Source of the DNA: Roseococcus microcysteis
Lineage (GTDB): Bacteria > Pseudomonadota > Alphaproteobacteria > Acetobacterales > Acetobacteraceae
Reading direction: 5' to 3'
Assembly (NCBI RefSeq): GCF_014764365.1
Contig: NZ_CP061718.1
Location: 248,001-312,000, forward strand
Length of the DNA stretch: 64,000 bases
Under the pieces are notes generated by a model. The model saw nothing but the letters and a program-made list of their open reading frames with translations, did not search any database and was not told where the DNA came from. Shown in pieces: positions 17,977 to 27,504 of this stretch. Position 1 is the first letter of the stretch. Every line of letters starts with the position of its first letter. The translations under genes and the position numbers were made by a program.

Positions 17977-19002
17977 ATGAAACTGGGACTCACCCTCCTC
18001 GCCGCCGCCGCGGCGATGGTGACGGTCAGCACCGCCGCCTATGCGCAAGCGACGCTGCAACAGGTCCGCACCCGCGGCAGCCTGAACTGCCAGGTGGGCC
18101 TGCCCACCCCGGGCTTCTACGCGCTGGCCGCGAACGGCACCTGGTCGGGCCTCGATGTGGACATGTGCCGCGCCGTCGCCGCGGCCATCTTCGACGACCC
18201 CAACCGCGTGCAGTACCAGTCGGTGACCTCGGCCGTGCGCTTCACCTCGCTCGCCAATGGCGAGAGCGACATGCTCTCCCGCACCACCACCTGGACGGCG
18301 GTGCGCGACACGCAGCTCGGCCTCGAATTCGCCGGCGTGAACTTCTATGACGGCCAGGGCTTCCTGGTGCCGCGCGCGTCCAACATCACCTCGGCCCGCC
18401 AGCTCGATGGCGCCACCGTCTGCGTGCTGACCGGCACGACGACCGAGCTGAACCTCGCCGACTACTTCCGCTCGCACAACATGACCTTCCGCGCGGTGAC
18501 GAACGAGAACGTCAACGTGCTGGTCGAGACCTATCTGGGCGGCGGCTGCGACGCCTACACCAATGACAAGTCGGGCCTGGCTTCCCGCCGCGCCGCCTTC
18601 CCGAACCCGAACGACCACGTGATCCTGCCCGAGACCATCTCGAAGGAACCGCTGGGCCCCGTGGTGCGCCATGGCGACCAGAACTGGGGCGATATCGTCC
18701 GCTGGGTCCTCTATGGGATGATCGAGGCGGAGGAGATGGGCGTCACCCAGGCGAACCTCGCCGAGATGCAGCGTTCCACCAACCCCGGCATCCGCCGCCT
18801 GCTCGGCACCGAGGGAAATATCGGCCAGGGGATGGGCCTGCCGGCCGATTTCATGGTCCGCGTCATCCGCCACATCGGCAATTACGGCGAGGCCTATGAG
18901 CGCCATGTGGGCGCCAACACGCCCATCGGCATTCCCCGCGCGAACTCGCTCAACGCGCTCTGGACCAATGGCGGGCTGATGTACGCCATGCCGTTCCGGT
19001 GA
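17977..19002 (+). CDS. aapJ: general L-amino acid-binding protein AapJ
   Basis: Periplasmic binding protein of the general amino-acid ABC importer, 341 aa, the length typical of AapJ. The ATG at 17977 gives a Sec signal peptide cleaved near AAYAQ. Then come TLQQVRTRGSLNCQV and GFYALAANGTWSGLDVDMC, strongly characteristic of the AapJ/BztA family. The frame continues 30 codons upstream, but only the downstream start gives a good signal peptide. It leads the operon with aapQ, aapM and aapP, and a strong stem-loop lies between it and aapQ. Confidence 0.95.
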   Translation: MKLGLTLLAAAAAMVTVSTAAYAQATLQQVRTRGSLNCQVGLPTPGFYALAANGTWSGLDVDMCRAVAAAIFDDPNRVQYQSVTSAVRFTSLANGESDMLSRTTTWTAVRDTQLGLEFAGVNFYDGQGFLVPRASNITSARQLDGATVCVLTGTTTELNLADYFRSHNMTFRAVTNENVNVLVETYLGGGCDAYTNDKSGLASRRAAFPNPNDHVILPETISKEPLGPVVRHGDQNWGDIVRWVLYGMIEAEEMGVTQANLAEMQRSTNPGIRRLLGTEGNIGQGMGLPADFMVRVIRHIGNYGEAYERHVGANTPIGIPRANSLNALWTNGGLMYAMPFR

Positions 19003-19025
19003 TCCGCACACCGCGACGCTGAAAC

Positions 19026-19050
19026 GGGGCCGCGCGCCGGGCGCGGCCCC
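19026..19050 (+). other. intra-operon stem-loop between aapJ and aapQ
   Basis: Perfect 10-bp arms, GGGGCCGCGC (19026-19035) and GCGCGGCCCC (19041-19050), surround a 5-base loop. Such elements commonly separate a highly expressed binding-protein gene from its permease genes, protecting the upstream mRNA or partly ending transcription. Only a short TTT follows (19054-19056). Confidence 0.6.
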
Positions 19051-19072
19051 CCATTTCCGGAACAGGTCCCGC

Positions 19073-20257
19073 ATGTCCAGCAGCACCAGCACGGCGCCGC
19101 CGCGCCCTTCCTTCCTCAATGATGCCGGCGTGCGGGCCTTCTTCTACCAGGCCGCGGTGTTCGTGGCGGTCACGGGGCTGCTCTACTACCTGATCTCGAA
19201 CACCATCACGAACATGTCCCAGCGGAACATGTCCGCGGGGTTCGACTTCCTGGATGTCTCGGCCGGCTTCAACATCGCCTTCACGCTGATCCCGTATCGC
19301 GAGGGCGACAGCTATCTGCGCGTCTTCCAGGTGGGCATCGCGAACACGCTGCTGGTCGCGGTCATCGGCATCGTCTTCGCCACCATCATCGGCCTCATCG
19401 TGGGGCTGGCGCGGCTGTCCACCAACTGGCTGATCGGGACGCTGGCGCGCTGGTACATCGAGGTGCTGCGCAACACGCCGCTGCTGCTGCAGATCATCGC
19501 GTGGTATTTCGGCGTCTTCAACCTGCTGCCCCGCCCGCGCGAGAGCATCGACTGGGGCGGCCTCTTCTTCCTCAACAACCGCGGCTTCTACATGCCGGGC
19601 CCCGTGCCGCAGGAAGGGTTCGGCTGGACGCTGGCGGCCCTGCTGGTCGCGGTGCTGGGTGCCGTGCTGATCGTCATGTGGTCCAACCGCCGGCGCCGCG
19701 CCACGGGGCGCATCTTCCCGGGCGGCACGGTGGCGACCGCGCTCATCATCCTGCTGCCGCTCGCGGTGTTCTACGGCAGCGGCGCGCCGCTGGCCTGGGA
19801 CTGGCCCACGCTGCGCGGCTTCAACTTCGTGGGCGGCGTCAGCGTGCCGCCGGCCTTCTGCGCGCTGGTGGTGGCGCTGTCCATCTACACCTCCTGCTTC
19901 ATCGCGGAGATCGTGCGCGCGGGCATCCAGTCGGTGGCGCATGGGCAGACGGAAGCGGCGCGGGCGCTGGGCGTGAAGCCATCCCGCACCATGCGCTTCA
20001 TCATCCTGCCCCAGGCCATGCGCGTGATCATCCCGCCGCTCATCAGCCAGTATCTGAACCTGACGAAGAACTCCTCGCTCGCCATCGCGATCGGCTTCCC
20101 CGACCTGGTGAGCGTGTGGATGAACACCTCGCTCAACCAGTCGGGCCGCGCCATCCCGATCGTGGCGATGACCATGGCCTTCTACTGCGTGGTGAGCCTC
20201 GCCGTGTCCGGCCTGCTCAACCTCTACAACCGCCGCATGCAGCTGACGGAGCGTTGA
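19073..20257 (+). CDS. aapQ: general L-amino acid ABC permease AapQ
   Basis: Inner-membrane permease, 394 aa, of the His/Glu/Gln/Arg family. Several features match AapQ/BztB: an N-terminal part with FYQAAVFVAVTGLLYYLISNT, a large insertion between the first membrane segments, and a C-terminal permease domain. The ATPase-docking loop reads TEAARALGVKPSRTMRFIILPQAMR. It follows aapJ and is three bases ahead of aapM. Confidence 0.93.
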   Translation: MSSSTSTAPPRPSFLNDAGVRAFFYQAAVFVAVTGLLYYLISNTITNMSQRNMSAGFDFLDVSAGFNIAFTLIPYREGDSYLRVFQVGIANTLLVAVIGIVFATIIGLIVGLARLSTNWLIGTLARWYIEVLRNTPLLLQIIAWYFGVFNLLPRPRESIDWGGLFFLNNRGFYMPGPVPQEGFGWTLAALLVAVLGAVLIVMWSNRRRRATGRIFPGGTVATALIILLPLAVFYGSGAPLAWDWPTLRGFNFVGGVSVPPAFCALVVALSIYTSCFIAEIVRAGIQSVAHGQTEAARALGVKPSRTMRFIILPQAMRVIIPPLISQYLNLTKNSSLAIAIGFPDLVSVWMNTSLNQSGRAIPIVAMTMAFYCVVSLAVSGLLNLYNRRMQLTER

Positions 20258-20260
20258 GCC

Positions 20261-21613
20261 ATGGCCCCTGACCACACGCCCGCGCCGCCGCTCGTCTTCA
20301 CGCCGCGCCCCTCGGCGCCGCCGCCGCCCAGCACGGTGGGGGTGATGGGCTGGCTGCGCGCCAACCTCTTCTCCTCGGTGCCGAACACGATCCTGACCTT
20401 CCTCGGCGCCTACATCCTCTATGTGTTCCTGGAGGCCATCATCTCCTGGGCGCTGATCAACGCGGTGTGGGACGCGCCCAACCGCCGCGCCTGCCTTGAT
20501 GCGGTGGGGCGTTCGGGCGCCTGCTGGCCGGGCGTCATCGCCTGGCTGCCCAACCTCATCTACGGCCTCTATCCCAAGGACCAGGTGTGGCGCATTGACC
20601 TTGGCGCGCTGATCCTGGTGCTCTGGGCGCTGCCGCTGTTCCTGCCGCGGGTGAAGTCCAAGGTGGCCATCGGGCTGACGGCGGTGCTGGTCTATCCCTT
20701 CCTCGTCTCCTACCTGTTCCTGGGCGGGGAGAAGGGCTGGGTCTGGATGGTGCTGGTGGCCGGCAGCCTCGCCACCTTCTTCTGGGTCTGGCTGACGGCG
20801 ATCAGCGAGATGCGCACGGGCCTGGGCTTCATCCCCCTCCTGGTCCGCACCCTGGCCGGGCCCGACCCCGTCCCGGAGCGTGCGCGCCTGGTGCGGCAGC
20901 TGGCCTGGGCGGCGCTGTTCGTCACGGCGCTGGTCATCGTCTCGCGCTGGCAACTGGTGGCGGTGCCGACGCGCCTCTGGGGCGGGCTGTTCCTGACCAT
21001 GGTGATCTCGGGCATCGGCATCACCTTCTCCCTGCCGGCGGGCGTCATGCTGGCGCTGGGGCGGCGGTCCTCCATGCCGCTGATCCGCGGCTTCTGCGTG
21101 GCCTTCATCGAGCTGTTCCGCTCGGTGCCGCTCATCACCATCCTGTTCATGTTCAACACCATGCTGCCGCTCTTCCTGCCGGTGGGGGTGGAGGTGGACC
21201 GGCTGCTGCGCGCCATCGTGGCAGTCTGCCTCTTCGCCGCCGCCTACATGGCCGAGATCGTGCGCGGCGGGTTGCAGGCCATCCCGAAAGGCCAGTACGA
21301 GGCCGCCGCCGCCATGGGGCTGGGCTATTGGCAGTCCACCACGCTGATCATCCTGCCGCAGGCGCTGCGCATCATGATCCCGGCCATCGTCGGCAACTTC
21401 ATCGGCCTGTTCAAGGACACGACGCTGGTCTCCATCATCGGCCTGTTCGACATGCTGAGCATGGCGCGCGCGGTGGGCGAGGACACGCGCTGGCTGGGCC
21501 TGTTCATCGAGCCCTTCTTCTTCATCACGATGATCTACTTCGTCTTCTGCTTCGCCATGTCGCAATACAGTATGAATTTGGAACGCCGGCTGGGCGGGGG
21601 GCAGCGCCGATGA
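20261..21613 (+). CDS. aapM: general L-amino acid ABC permease AapM
   Basis: The second permease of the general amino-acid importer, 450 aa, with several membrane segments and a long periplasmic insertion, as in AapM/BztC. The docking loop near the C-terminus is [25 protein letters not shown]. Its stop overlaps the aapP start (ATGA), so translation is likely coupled. Confidence 0.93.
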   Translation: MAPDHTPAPPLVFTPRPSAPPPPSTVGVMGWLRANLFSSVPNTILTFLGAYILYVFLEAIISWALINAVWDAPNRRACLDAVGRSGACWPGVIAWLPNLIYGLYPKDQVWRIDLGALILVLWALPLFLPRVKSKVAIGLTAVLVYPFLVSYLFLGGEKGWVWMVLVAGSLATFFWVWLTAISEMRTGLGFIPLLVRTLAGPDPVPERARLVRQLAWAALFVTALVIVSRWQLVAVPTRLWGGLFLTMVISGIGITFSLPAGVMLALGRRSSMPLIRGFCVAFIELFRSVPLITILFMFNTMLPLFLPVGVEVDRLLRAIVAVCLFAAAYMAEIVRGGLQAIPKGQYEAAAAMGLGYWQSTTLIILPQALRIMIPAIVGNFIGLFKDTTLVSIIGLFDMLSMARAVGEDTRWLGLFIEPFFFITMIYFVFCFAMSQYSMNLERRLGGGQRR

Positions 21614-22344
21614 CGACACCCGCCATCGAACTCGTCGGCGTCAGCAAATGGTATGGCAGCTTCCAGGCGCTGAAGGAGATCAACCTCTCCATCGCCGAGC
21701 GGGAGCGCGTGGTGGTCTGCGGCCCCTCCGGTTCGGGCAAATCCACCATGATCCGCTGCGTGAACCAGCTGGAACGCCACCAACGCGGCGACATCCGCAT
21801 CCATGGCCGCGCCTTCGGCGGGGGGGCGCGCGACGACGAGGCCATCCGCCGCGAGACGGGGATGGTGTTCCAGTCCTTCAACCTCTTCCCGCACATGACG
21901 GTGCTGGAGAACTGCACCTTCGCCCTGACCTGGGTGAAGCAATTGCCGGAGGAAGAGGCCAAGCGCATCGCCATGTCGCATCTGGAGCGTGTGCGCATCC
22001 CGGAGCAGGCGCTGAAGTACCCGTTGCAGCTCTCGGGCGGGCAGCAGCAGCGCGTGGCCATCGCGCGCGCGCTGTGCATGCAGCCGCGCATCATGCTGTT
22101 CGACGAACCCACCTCCGCCCTCGACCCCGAGATGATCAAGGAGGTGCTGGACGTGATGGTGGAACTGGCCAACACGGGCATGACCATGGTGGTGGTGACG
22201 CATGAGATGGGCTTCGCCCGCCAGGTGGCCGACCGCGTGGTGTTCATGGACCAGGGCGAGGTGGTGGAGCAGGCGCCGCCCGAGGAGTTCTTCGCCAACC
22301 CGCGCTATGACCGCACGCGGATGTTCCTCAGCCAGATCCTGTAG
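21610..22344 (+). CDS. aapP: general L-amino acid ABC ATPase AapP
   Basis: ATP-binding subunit, 244 aa, taken from the ATG at 21610 that overlaps the aapM stop. The frame is open further upstream, but that is a shadow of aapM. Walker A is GPSGSGKST, the ABC signature LSGGQQQRV and Walker [13 protein letters not shown], with the H-loop in [10 protein letters not shown]. It completes the four-gene aap importer, which in Rhizobium takes up many L-amino acids. The gene ends convergent with a broken acyltransferase gene on the minus strand. Confidence 0.94.
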   Translation: MTTPAIELVGVSKWYGSFQALKEINLSIAERERVVVCGPSGSGKSTMIRCVNQLERHQRGDIRIHGRAFGGGARDDEAIRRETGMVFQSFNLFPHMTVLENCTFALTWVKQLPEEEAKRIAMSHLERVRIPEQALKYPLQLSGGQQQRVAIARALCMQPRIMLFDEPTSALDPEMIKEVLDVMVELANTGMTMVVVTHEMGFARQVADRVVFMDQGEVVEQAPPEEFFANPRYDRTRMFLSQIL

Positions 22345-22353
22345 GATGATTGC

Positions 22354-22393
22354 TTCACGCCTTCGGTGACGTCAACGGTGACGATCAGACGCC
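22354..22393. repeat. 40-bp direct repeat, copy 1
   Basis: A 40-base unit that recurs at 23429-23468 in the same orientation. The first 16 bases and last 12 bases are identical between copies; the middle 12 differ. This copy contains the stop codon of the NeuD-like frame. Read on the minus strand, the unit starts GGCGTCTGATCG in both copies. The origin is unknown. Confidence 0.75.
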
Positions 22394-22992
22394 GAGCGGC
22401 CTGGCCGGCACTCCGGCCACCACCGCGCCCGCCGCCACGTCGCGCACCACCGCCGCCCCCGCGCCGGCCACGGCACCAGCCCCCAGGCGGCGCCCCGGCG
22501 CCACCACCGCGCCCGCGCCGACCAGCGCGCCGGCCCCCACGCGCACCGCGCCGCAGAGCACGGCGCCCGGCGCGACATGGGCCCCCCTTCCACCACGCAT
22601 TCATGCTCGACCACGGCCGCGGTGTTGACCAGGGCGAGTGCGCCGATCACCGCCAGCGGCCCGACCGAGGCGCGGGCCATCACCTGCGCGCCCTCCGCCA
22701 CGCGCGCGCTGGGCGAGACCAGCGCCGCCGGATGCACCAAGGCGGGCAGGGCGAGCCCCGCCCGCCGCGCCGCCTGGCCCCATTCCAGCCGCGTGGCGTT
22801 GTCGCCCAGCGCGATGACGGCGCGCGTGGCGCCATGGGCGCCCAGCGACGCAAGCGGCCCCAGCACGGGGCGGCCGAGGATGGGCGCAGTGGCGCGGTCA
22901 TCCAGCAGGCCCGCCACCGCCCAGCCCAGCGCGTCCAGCGCCTCCAGCACCACCAGCGCGTGGCCGCCGGCGCCGAGGACGAGCAGCCTCAC
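22385..22992 (-). pseudogene. NeuD/PglD-like acyltransferase, frameshifted
   Basis: Resembles sialic-acid O-acetyltransferase NeuD/PglD: an N-terminal nucleotide-fold part (MRLLVLGAGGHALVVLEAL) and a C-terminal left-handed beta-helix of hexapeptide repeats. The frame is broken: N-terminal residues run to VEHECVVEGG, then the hexapeptide part continues (AHVAPGAVLCGAVRVGAG) in another frame. The break is at a run of six G on the minus strand (C6 on the plus strand, about 22583-22588), and one more G would restore a single 202-aa protein. Its start overlaps the stop of the AhpD-like gene (ATGA). It is a true mutation, a phase-variable tract or a sequencing error. Confidence 0.7.
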
Positions 22993-23345
22993 CCGCCCGC
23001 GCCGTCCAGCGCGTCCAGCACGTGCAGGGAATAGGTCAGCGCCGCGCCGGCGTTCAGCGCGATGGCCACACCCAGCGCCTCCGCCACCTCCTCCTTGGTG
23101 GCCCCCGCCGCGCGGGCCTTGCGGGCATGGGCGTCAATGCAGCCCTCGCAGCGCGTGGTGACGGCGACGGCGAGCGCGATCATCTCGCGCGTCTTGGCGT
23201 CCAGGTGCTTCGTGGTGTTGCTGCCGCGGCTCAGCGCGCCGAAGCCCTTCATCAGCTCCGGATGCAGGGCGGAGAGTTCCTTCCCGCGCTCGCGCAGGCC
23301 GGCGCTGTAGCTGTCCCAATCCTCGATGCGGGTGTCGGTGGTCAT
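22989..23345 (-). CDS. carboxymuconolactone decarboxylase / AhpD-like protein
   Basis: A 118-aa single-domain protein of the CMD/AhpD fold. The redox motif Cys66-x-x-Cys69 with His73 is clear in RCEGCIDAH, as in AhpD-type peroxidase-reducing proteins. Preceding residues (REMIALAVAVTTR) and following residues (AGATKEEVAEALGVAIALN) match the family. It is probably an antioxidant protein that uses alkyl peroxidases or dihydrolipoamide as partner; this is inference. A terminator lies just upstream, separating it from clpA. Confidence 0.88.
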   Translation of the reverse strand: MTTDTRIEDWDSYSAGLRERGKELSALHPELMKGFGALSRGSNTTKHLDAKTREMIALAVAVTTRCEGCIDAHARKARAAGATKEEVAEALGVAIALNAGAALTYSLHVLDALDGAGG

Positions 23346-23360
23346 GCGCTTGGCTCCCTA

Positions 23361-23394
23361 ACAGAAAGGCCCCGATGGTTTCCCATCGGGGCCT
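23361..23394 (-). terminator. rho-independent terminator downstream of clpA
   Basis: On the minus strand a perfect 12-bp stem (arms 23367-23378 and 23383-23394) with a 4-base loop is followed by TTTCTGTT. It ends transcription of clpA before the AhpD-like gene, which begins 16 bases further on. Confidence 0.87.
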
Positions 23395-23428
23395 CGCCGT
23401 CCATGGCGCCGTGCTGCCGGGCGGCTGA

Positions 23429-23468
23429 TTCACGCCTTCGGTGAGTCCACCGAACGCGATCAGACGCC
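23429..23468. repeat. 40-bp direct repeat, copy 2
   Basis: Partner of the repeat at 22354-22393, located four bases after the clpA stop on the minus strand. This copy has a perfect 7-bp hairpin (23437-23443 and 23448-23454, loop AGTC) that the first copy lacks. The two copies bracket the broken acyltransferase and AhpD-like genes. Confidence 0.75.
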
Positions 23469-23471
23469 TGC

Positions 23472-25826
23472 TTATTCGGCAGTCTCGGGTTCCTTCTCCG
23501 CCTCACCATCGCCTTCGGGGCGGGGCAGGGCGGCGACGGGCGCCTCGGCCAGGTCGAAGGCCAGGGCGCCATCCACCAGGTTCACCTTGACCGCGCCACC
23601 CTTGGCCAGCTTGCCGAAGAGCAGTTCCTCGGCCAGCGGCTTCTTGATGTGCTCCTGGATCACGCGGGCCAGGGGCCGCGCGCCATAGAGCGGGTCATAG
23701 CCACGCTCGGCCAACCATTCCTTGGCGGCGGAGGAAAGCTCGATCGTCACGTTGCGGTCGGCGAGCTGCGCCTCCAGCTGCATGACGAACTTCTCTACCA
23801 CCTGCGCCACGATCTCCTGCGTCAGCCCCGCGAAGGGGATGACGGCGTCGAGGCGGTTGCGGAACTCCGGCGTGAACATGCGCTTCACCGCCTCCTCATC
23901 CTCGCCGGTGCGGACGGGGCTGCCGAAGCCGATCGCGGGCTTCTGCATGTCGGCCGCGCCCGCATTGGTCGTCATGATGAGGATGACGTTGCGGAAATCC
24001 ACGGTCTTGCCGTTGTGGTCCGTCAGCTTCCCGTGGTCCATCACCTGCAGCAGGATGTTGTAGAGATCCTGGTGCGCCTTCTCGATCTCATCGAGCAGCA
24101 GCACGCAATGCGGGTGCTGATCAATGCCATCCGTCAGCAGCCCGCCCTGGTCGAAGCCCACATAGCCCGGGGGCGCGCCGATGAGGCGGGAGACGCTGTG
24201 CCGCTCCATGTACTCGGACATGTCGAAGCGGATCAGCTCGATGCCCAGCGTCTTGGAGAGCTGCTTGGCGACTTCCGTCTTGCCGACACCCGTGGGGCCG
24301 GAGAACAGGTAGTTGCCGATGGGCTTCTCCGGGTCGCGCAGGCCCGCGCGGCTCAGCTTGATGGCGGAGGACAGCGCCTCGATGGCGCGGTCCTGGCCGA
24401 ACACCATGGCCTTGAGGTCACGCTCCAGGGTGCGCAGCGTCTCCTTGTCGTCCGCGCTGACGGATTTGGGAGGAATGCGGGCGATCTTGGCGACCACCTC
24501 CTCCACATCCTTCAGCGTCACGGTCTTCTTGCGCTTCGTCTCGGCCACCAGCATGCGCGAGGCACCGACCTCATCAATGACGTCAATCGCCTTGTCGGGC
24601 AGCTTGCGGTCATGGATGTACTTGGCCGAAAGCTCCACCGCCGCGCGGATGGCCTCGGGCGTGTACTTCACCTTGTGGTGCTTCTCGTAGTTGGTCTTGA
24701 GCCCCTGCAGGATCTTGACCGTGTCCTCGACCGAGGGCTCGTTCACGTCAATCTTCTGGAAGCGGCGGACCAGCGCGCGGTCCTTCTCGAAATGGACGCG
24801 GTATTCCTTGTAGGTGGTGCTGCCGATGCAGCGCAGCGTGCCCTGGGCCAGCGCGGGCTTGAGCAGGTTGGACGCGTCCATCGCGCCCCCCGAGGTCGCG
24901 CCGGCGCCGATCACGGTGTGGATCTCGTCAATGAAGAGGATGGCGCCGGGCTGGGCTTCCAGCTCGCTCACCACCGCCTTCAGGCGCTCCTCGAAATCGC
25001 CGCGATAGCGCGTGCCGGCGAGCAGCGAACCCATGTCCAGCGAGTAGATGGTGGACTTGGCCAGCACCTCCGGCACGTCGCCTTCCACGATGCGCTTGGC
25101 CAGGCCCTCCGCGATCGCGGTCTTGCCCACGCCCGGATCACCCACATAGAGCGGGTTGTTCTTGGTGCGCCGGCACAGGATCTGGATGGTGCGCTCGATC
25201 TCCTGGTCGCGCCCGATCAGCGGGTCGATCTTGCCCTGGCCCGCCTTCTTGTTGAGGTTCACGCAATAGGTGCTGAGCGCGTCCTGGTTGCGGTTGCCCC
25301 CGCGCGGCTTCTCCTCGCGCTCATTGCTGCCCGAGCCTTCCTCGGGCGGCGTCTGCGCGCTGCCCTGCACGGGGCGGGGCTGGCTGCGACCGGGCGCCTT
25401 GGCGATGCCATGGCTGATGAAGTTGACGGCATCCAGCCGCGTCATGTCCTGCAATTGCAGGAAATAGACCGCATGGCTCTCGCGCTCGCTGAAGAGCGCC
25501 ACCAGCACGTTCGCACCGGTCACCTCGTCGCGGCCGCTGCTCTGCACATGGATGGCGGCGCGCTGCACCACGCGCTGGAAGCCTGCGGTGGGCTTCGGGT
25601 CGCCCCCGCGGTCGGAGACCAGGCCGGCCAGGTCCTTGTCCAGGAACTCGCCCAGGTCGCGCTTCAGCTTGTCCACGTCCACGCCGCAGGCGCGCAGCAC
25701 GGTGGTGGCATCGGCATCCTCGGCCAGGGCGAGGAGGAGGTGTTCGAGTGTCGCGTATTCGTGCCGGCGGTCATTGGCGAGGCCGAGGGCCCGATGGAGC
25801 GTCTGCTCGAGATTGCGGGACAGCAT
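23472..25826 (-). CDS. clpA: ATP-dependent Clp protease ATP-binding subunit ClpA
   Basis: AAA+ unfoldase, 784 aa, that feeds substrates to ClpP and takes N-end-rule substrates from ClpS. The chosen ATG at 25826 gives [18 protein letters not shown], the usual ClpA N-domain start, and the longer frame to 25874 is rejected. The N-domain is followed by two ATPase modules with Walker A GDPGVGKT and GPTGVGKT. The C-terminus has a short acidic tail ([14 protein letters not shown]). clpS lies directly upstream in the same direction, as expected for this pair. Confidence 0.96.
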   Translation of the reverse strand: MLSRNLEQTLHRALGLANDRRHEYATLEHLLLALAEDADATTVLRACGVDVDKLKRDLGEFLDKDLAGLVSDRGGDPKPTAGFQRVVQRAAIHVQSSGRDEVTGANVLVALFSERESHAVYFLQLQDMTRLDAVNFISHGIAKAPGRSQPRPVQGSAQTPPEEGSGSNEREEKPRGGNRNQDALSTYCVNLNKKAGQGKIDPLIGRDQEIERTIQILCRRTKNNPLYVGDPGVGKTAIAEGLAKRIVEGDVPEVLAKSTIYSLDMGSLLAGTRYRGDFEERLKAVVSELEAQPGAILFIDEIHTVIGAGATSGGAMDASNLLKPALAQGTLRCIGSTTYKEYRVHFEKDRALVRRFQKIDVNEPSVEDTVKILQGLKTNYEKHHKVKYTPEAIRAAVELSAKYIHDRKLPDKAIDVIDEVGASRMLVAETKRKKTVTLKDVEEVVAKIARIPPKSVSADDKETLRTLERDLKAMVFGQDRAIEALSSAIKLSRAGLRDPEKPIGNYLFSGPTGVGKTEVAKQLSKTLGIELIRFDMSEYMERHSVSRLIGAPPGYVGFDQGGLLTDGIDQHPHCVLLLDEIEKAHQDLYNILLQVMDHGKLTDHNGKTVDFRNVILIMTTNAGAADMQKPAIGFGSPVRTGEDEEAVKRMFTPEFRNRLDAVIPFAGLTQEIVAQVVEKFVMQLEAQLADRNVTIELSSAAKEWLAERGYDPLYGARPLARVIQEHIKKPLAEELLFGKLAKGGAVKVNLVDGALAFDLAEAPVAALPRPEGDGEAEKEPETAE

Positions 25827-26078
25827 GTTCAGTACGCTCCCCAGAGGGTGGCGGGCCGCGGAAATGCGGCCCATCCGTTAAAGGGTAATGTGATGGCACT
25901 TCCCCCGAATTCACCTCCCCGGGCGAAAGTCTCCTGCAAGTCAGGCGCCGGGGTGTTGTTCCGCCGTGGTCCGGCGCACCGCCCTGGGGCGGCCGTCCCG
26001 AACCGAGAGTCCGGCGGGAAAGGTAAAGCCTGTATGGCCGGAAGGGGGGATTTTTTTCGCGTCACACGCGCTCCGGCT

Positions 26079-26498
26079 TCACTCTTTCTCAATCGTGCAC
26101 TGGAGCGGGTGCTGGTTCTGCCGCGCCAGGTCCATGACCTGCGTGACCTTCGTCTCGGCCACCTCATAGGTATAGACGCCGCAGACACCCACACCGCGCC
26201 GATGCACATGCATCATGATGCGTGTCGCCTCGTCGCGATTCTTCTGGAAGAAGCGCTCCAGGACGTGGACGACGAACTCCATGGGCGTGTAGTCGTCGTT
26301 CAGCATCAGCACCTTGTACATCGCCGGCTTCTTGGTCTTGGGGCGCGGCTTGACGACGACGCCCGTGGCCGGGCCGCCATCGCCCTCGCGCTTGTCGCCA
26401 TCCGAAAGGGTGATGCGCAGCTTGTCCCACGCCAGGGCGCGATCCTTCAGGAAATTCGTTCCGGGCTGCATGGTGGGCCGCTTGTCCGTATGCGTCAT
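26079..26498 (-). CDS. clpS: ATP-dependent Clp protease adaptor ClpS
   Basis: Adaptor for ClpA, 139 aa, that recognises proteins with bulky hydrophobic N-termini. Family core: [25 protein letters not shown], then [19 protein letters not shown]. An N-terminal extension of about 55 residues rich in Lys/Arg/Pro precedes the core. The ATG at 26498 is preferred over the upstream frame, which runs over the terminator region. Start choice within the extension is uncertain. It is about 250 bases upstream of clpA. Confidence 0.93.
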   Translation of the reverse strand: MTHTDKRPTMQPGTNFLKDRALAWDKLRITLSDGDKREGDGGPATGVVVKPRPKTKKPAMYKVLMLNDDYTPMEFVVHVLERFFQKNRDEATRIMMHVHRRGVGVCGVYTYEVAETKVTQVMDLARQNQHPLQCTIEKE

Positions 26499-26602
26499 GA
26501 TCGGGTGAGGATATCGGGTGCCGGCCGCCCAGGAAAAGGGCTTGCCTGCTCCGCACCGCACGCGGGTCGAAGAAAATGACGCGCGGCGCGCGAAGTGGAA
26601 CG

Positions 26603-26639
26603 AAAAAGGCCCCGGGCTCCTGCGCGGAACCCGGGGCCT
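26603..26639 (-). terminator. rho-independent terminator downstream of the phasin gene
   Basis: On the minus strand a 10-bp GC stem (arms 26607-26616 and 26630-26639) with a 13-base loop is followed by five T. It lies 34 bases after the phasin stop and before clpS. Confidence 0.87.
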
Positions 26640-26673
26640 CGTCACGCTGATCCTCGCAAGCGAGGGCAGGGTG

Positions 26674-27180
26674 TCAGGCGGCCAGCGGCTTGCCCATCTT
26701 CTCCATCGCGACCGTCATGCGGGCGGCGATGGGCTCGATGGAGGTCTCGGCGACCTTCAGCGCGGTCTCCTGCAGCTTCACGCCGTCATTCATGGCGCGC
26801 TCCATGGAGGTCTTGGCGAAGGAGGCCTGGAAATCGGCGGCTTCCTTCAGGCTCTTCACGGAGGAGAGCGTCTTCATGCCCTCGATGGCCTGCTCCGACA
26901 TCGTCTGGAACATCGCCATCGTCTGGCGGGAGAGGTCCTGCACGCCGGTCACATAGGCCTGCGAGGCCTTGGTGATGGCTTCGAGGTTGCCGCGGCTGAA
27001 TTCCACCGCGTCCTCGGCCACCTTCATCATGTCGGCGGTCGCCTTGTGGGCGGCTTCCATGCTCTTCTCGACGGTGGCGCGGGCCTGGGTGGCGCCGTCT
27101 TCCATCATCTTCTTCGCCTGGTCGGCGCCGGTCTGGGCGGCGGTGGTCATCGCCTTCTTCATGTCAGCCTGGTTGGCCAT
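26674..27180 (-). CDS. phasin
   Basis: A 168-aa granule-associated protein of the phasin_2 type, made almost entirely of amphipathic helix without cysteine, rich in Ala, Met and Lys (for example [23 protein letters not shown]). Phasins coat polyhydroxyalkanoate granules. The start [10 protein letters not shown] at 27180 has an AAGGA about 8 bases upstream, better than the MTQMANQ start three codons earlier. Two CTGC-N3/4-GCAG operator-like sites lie 90-125 bases upstream, and a strong terminator follows the gene. No PHA synthase is in this window. Confidence 0.85.
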   Translation of the reverse strand: MANQADMKKAMTTAAQTGADQAKKMMEDGATQARATVEKSMEAAHKATADMMKVAEDAVEFSRGNLEAITKASQAYVTGVQDLSRQTMAMFQTMSEQAIEGMKTLSSVKSLKEAADFQASFAKTSMERAMNDGVKLQETALKVAETSIEPIAARMTVAMEKMGKPLAA

Positions 27181-27269
27181 CTGCGTCATCCTTGTCCAAG
27201 ACCGCCTCTCGGCCTGGATGAGGCGAGGCGGCACGTTTTGTCGCGGCAAATCCACCACGACGGTTTTCG

Positions 27270-27281
27270 CTGCGAATGCAG
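27270..27281 (-). promoter_or_regulatory. PhaR-like operator 1 (CTGC-N4-GCAG)
   Basis: Inverted repeat CTGC-GAAT-GCAG upstream of the phasin gene. The PHA-responsive repressor PhaR of Paracoccus denitrificans is described as binding CTGC-N3-4-GCAG near phasin and phaR genes. This copy has the N4 form. Confidence 0.7.
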
Positions 27282-27294
27282 CATGCGGCTTTTG

Positions 27295-27305
27295 CTGCGA
27301 TGCAG
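27295..27305 (-). promoter_or_regulatory. PhaR-like operator 2 (CTGC-N3-GCAG)
   Basis: A second inverted repeat, CTGC-GAT-GCAG, about 25 bases from the first (centre to centre). Having both the N3 and N4 forms next to the phasin gene supports autoregulated PHA-linked control. Confidence 0.7.
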
Positions 27306-27504
27306 CATGAGTGTGATCTAGCGGGCCGCACCGTGCATTTCAAGGAAAAATGGTGCAGCGCACAAAATTCCTGAAGGCAACGGAAAAGCCCGCTCCCGGC
27401 CCGAAACCGATGGACATCCCGCCGCATCGCTGATTGATTGCGCCCATAGGGATGCCCAGCCTTGGGGGAGGCCGCGTCCCTGACCGATCCGGGGGGATTG
27501 CTGC

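Larger units (their letters stand above)
27181..27504. other. intergenic region between phasin and D,D-carboxypeptidase
   Basis: A 324-base divergent spacer. The phasin-proximal half carries two PhaR-type inverted repeats (27270-27281, 27295-27305). The other half, preceding the carboxypeptidase, holds several short A/T-rich stretches (27338-27385) but no clear sigma-70 boxes. No gene is seen. Confidence 0.5.

Noticed and set aside
18950-21619. Minus-strand 889-aa open frame over aapQ/aapM
   Set aside because: Antisense to aap permeases that have clear motifs; His/Gln/Asp/Arg-rich shadow.
22350-23470. Insertion sequence or transposon around the broken NeuD-like gene
   Set aside because: No transposase and no terminal inverted repeats; only a short direct repeat is seen.
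26050-26075. Intrinsic terminator between clpS and clpA
   Set aside because: A small hairpin exists, but the T-run is on the wrong side for the minus-strand genes.
23649-26579. Plus-strand 976-aa open frame over clpA/clpS
   Set aside because: Antisense to clpA and clpS, which have clear domains; the frame has no recognisable family and shadow-type composition.
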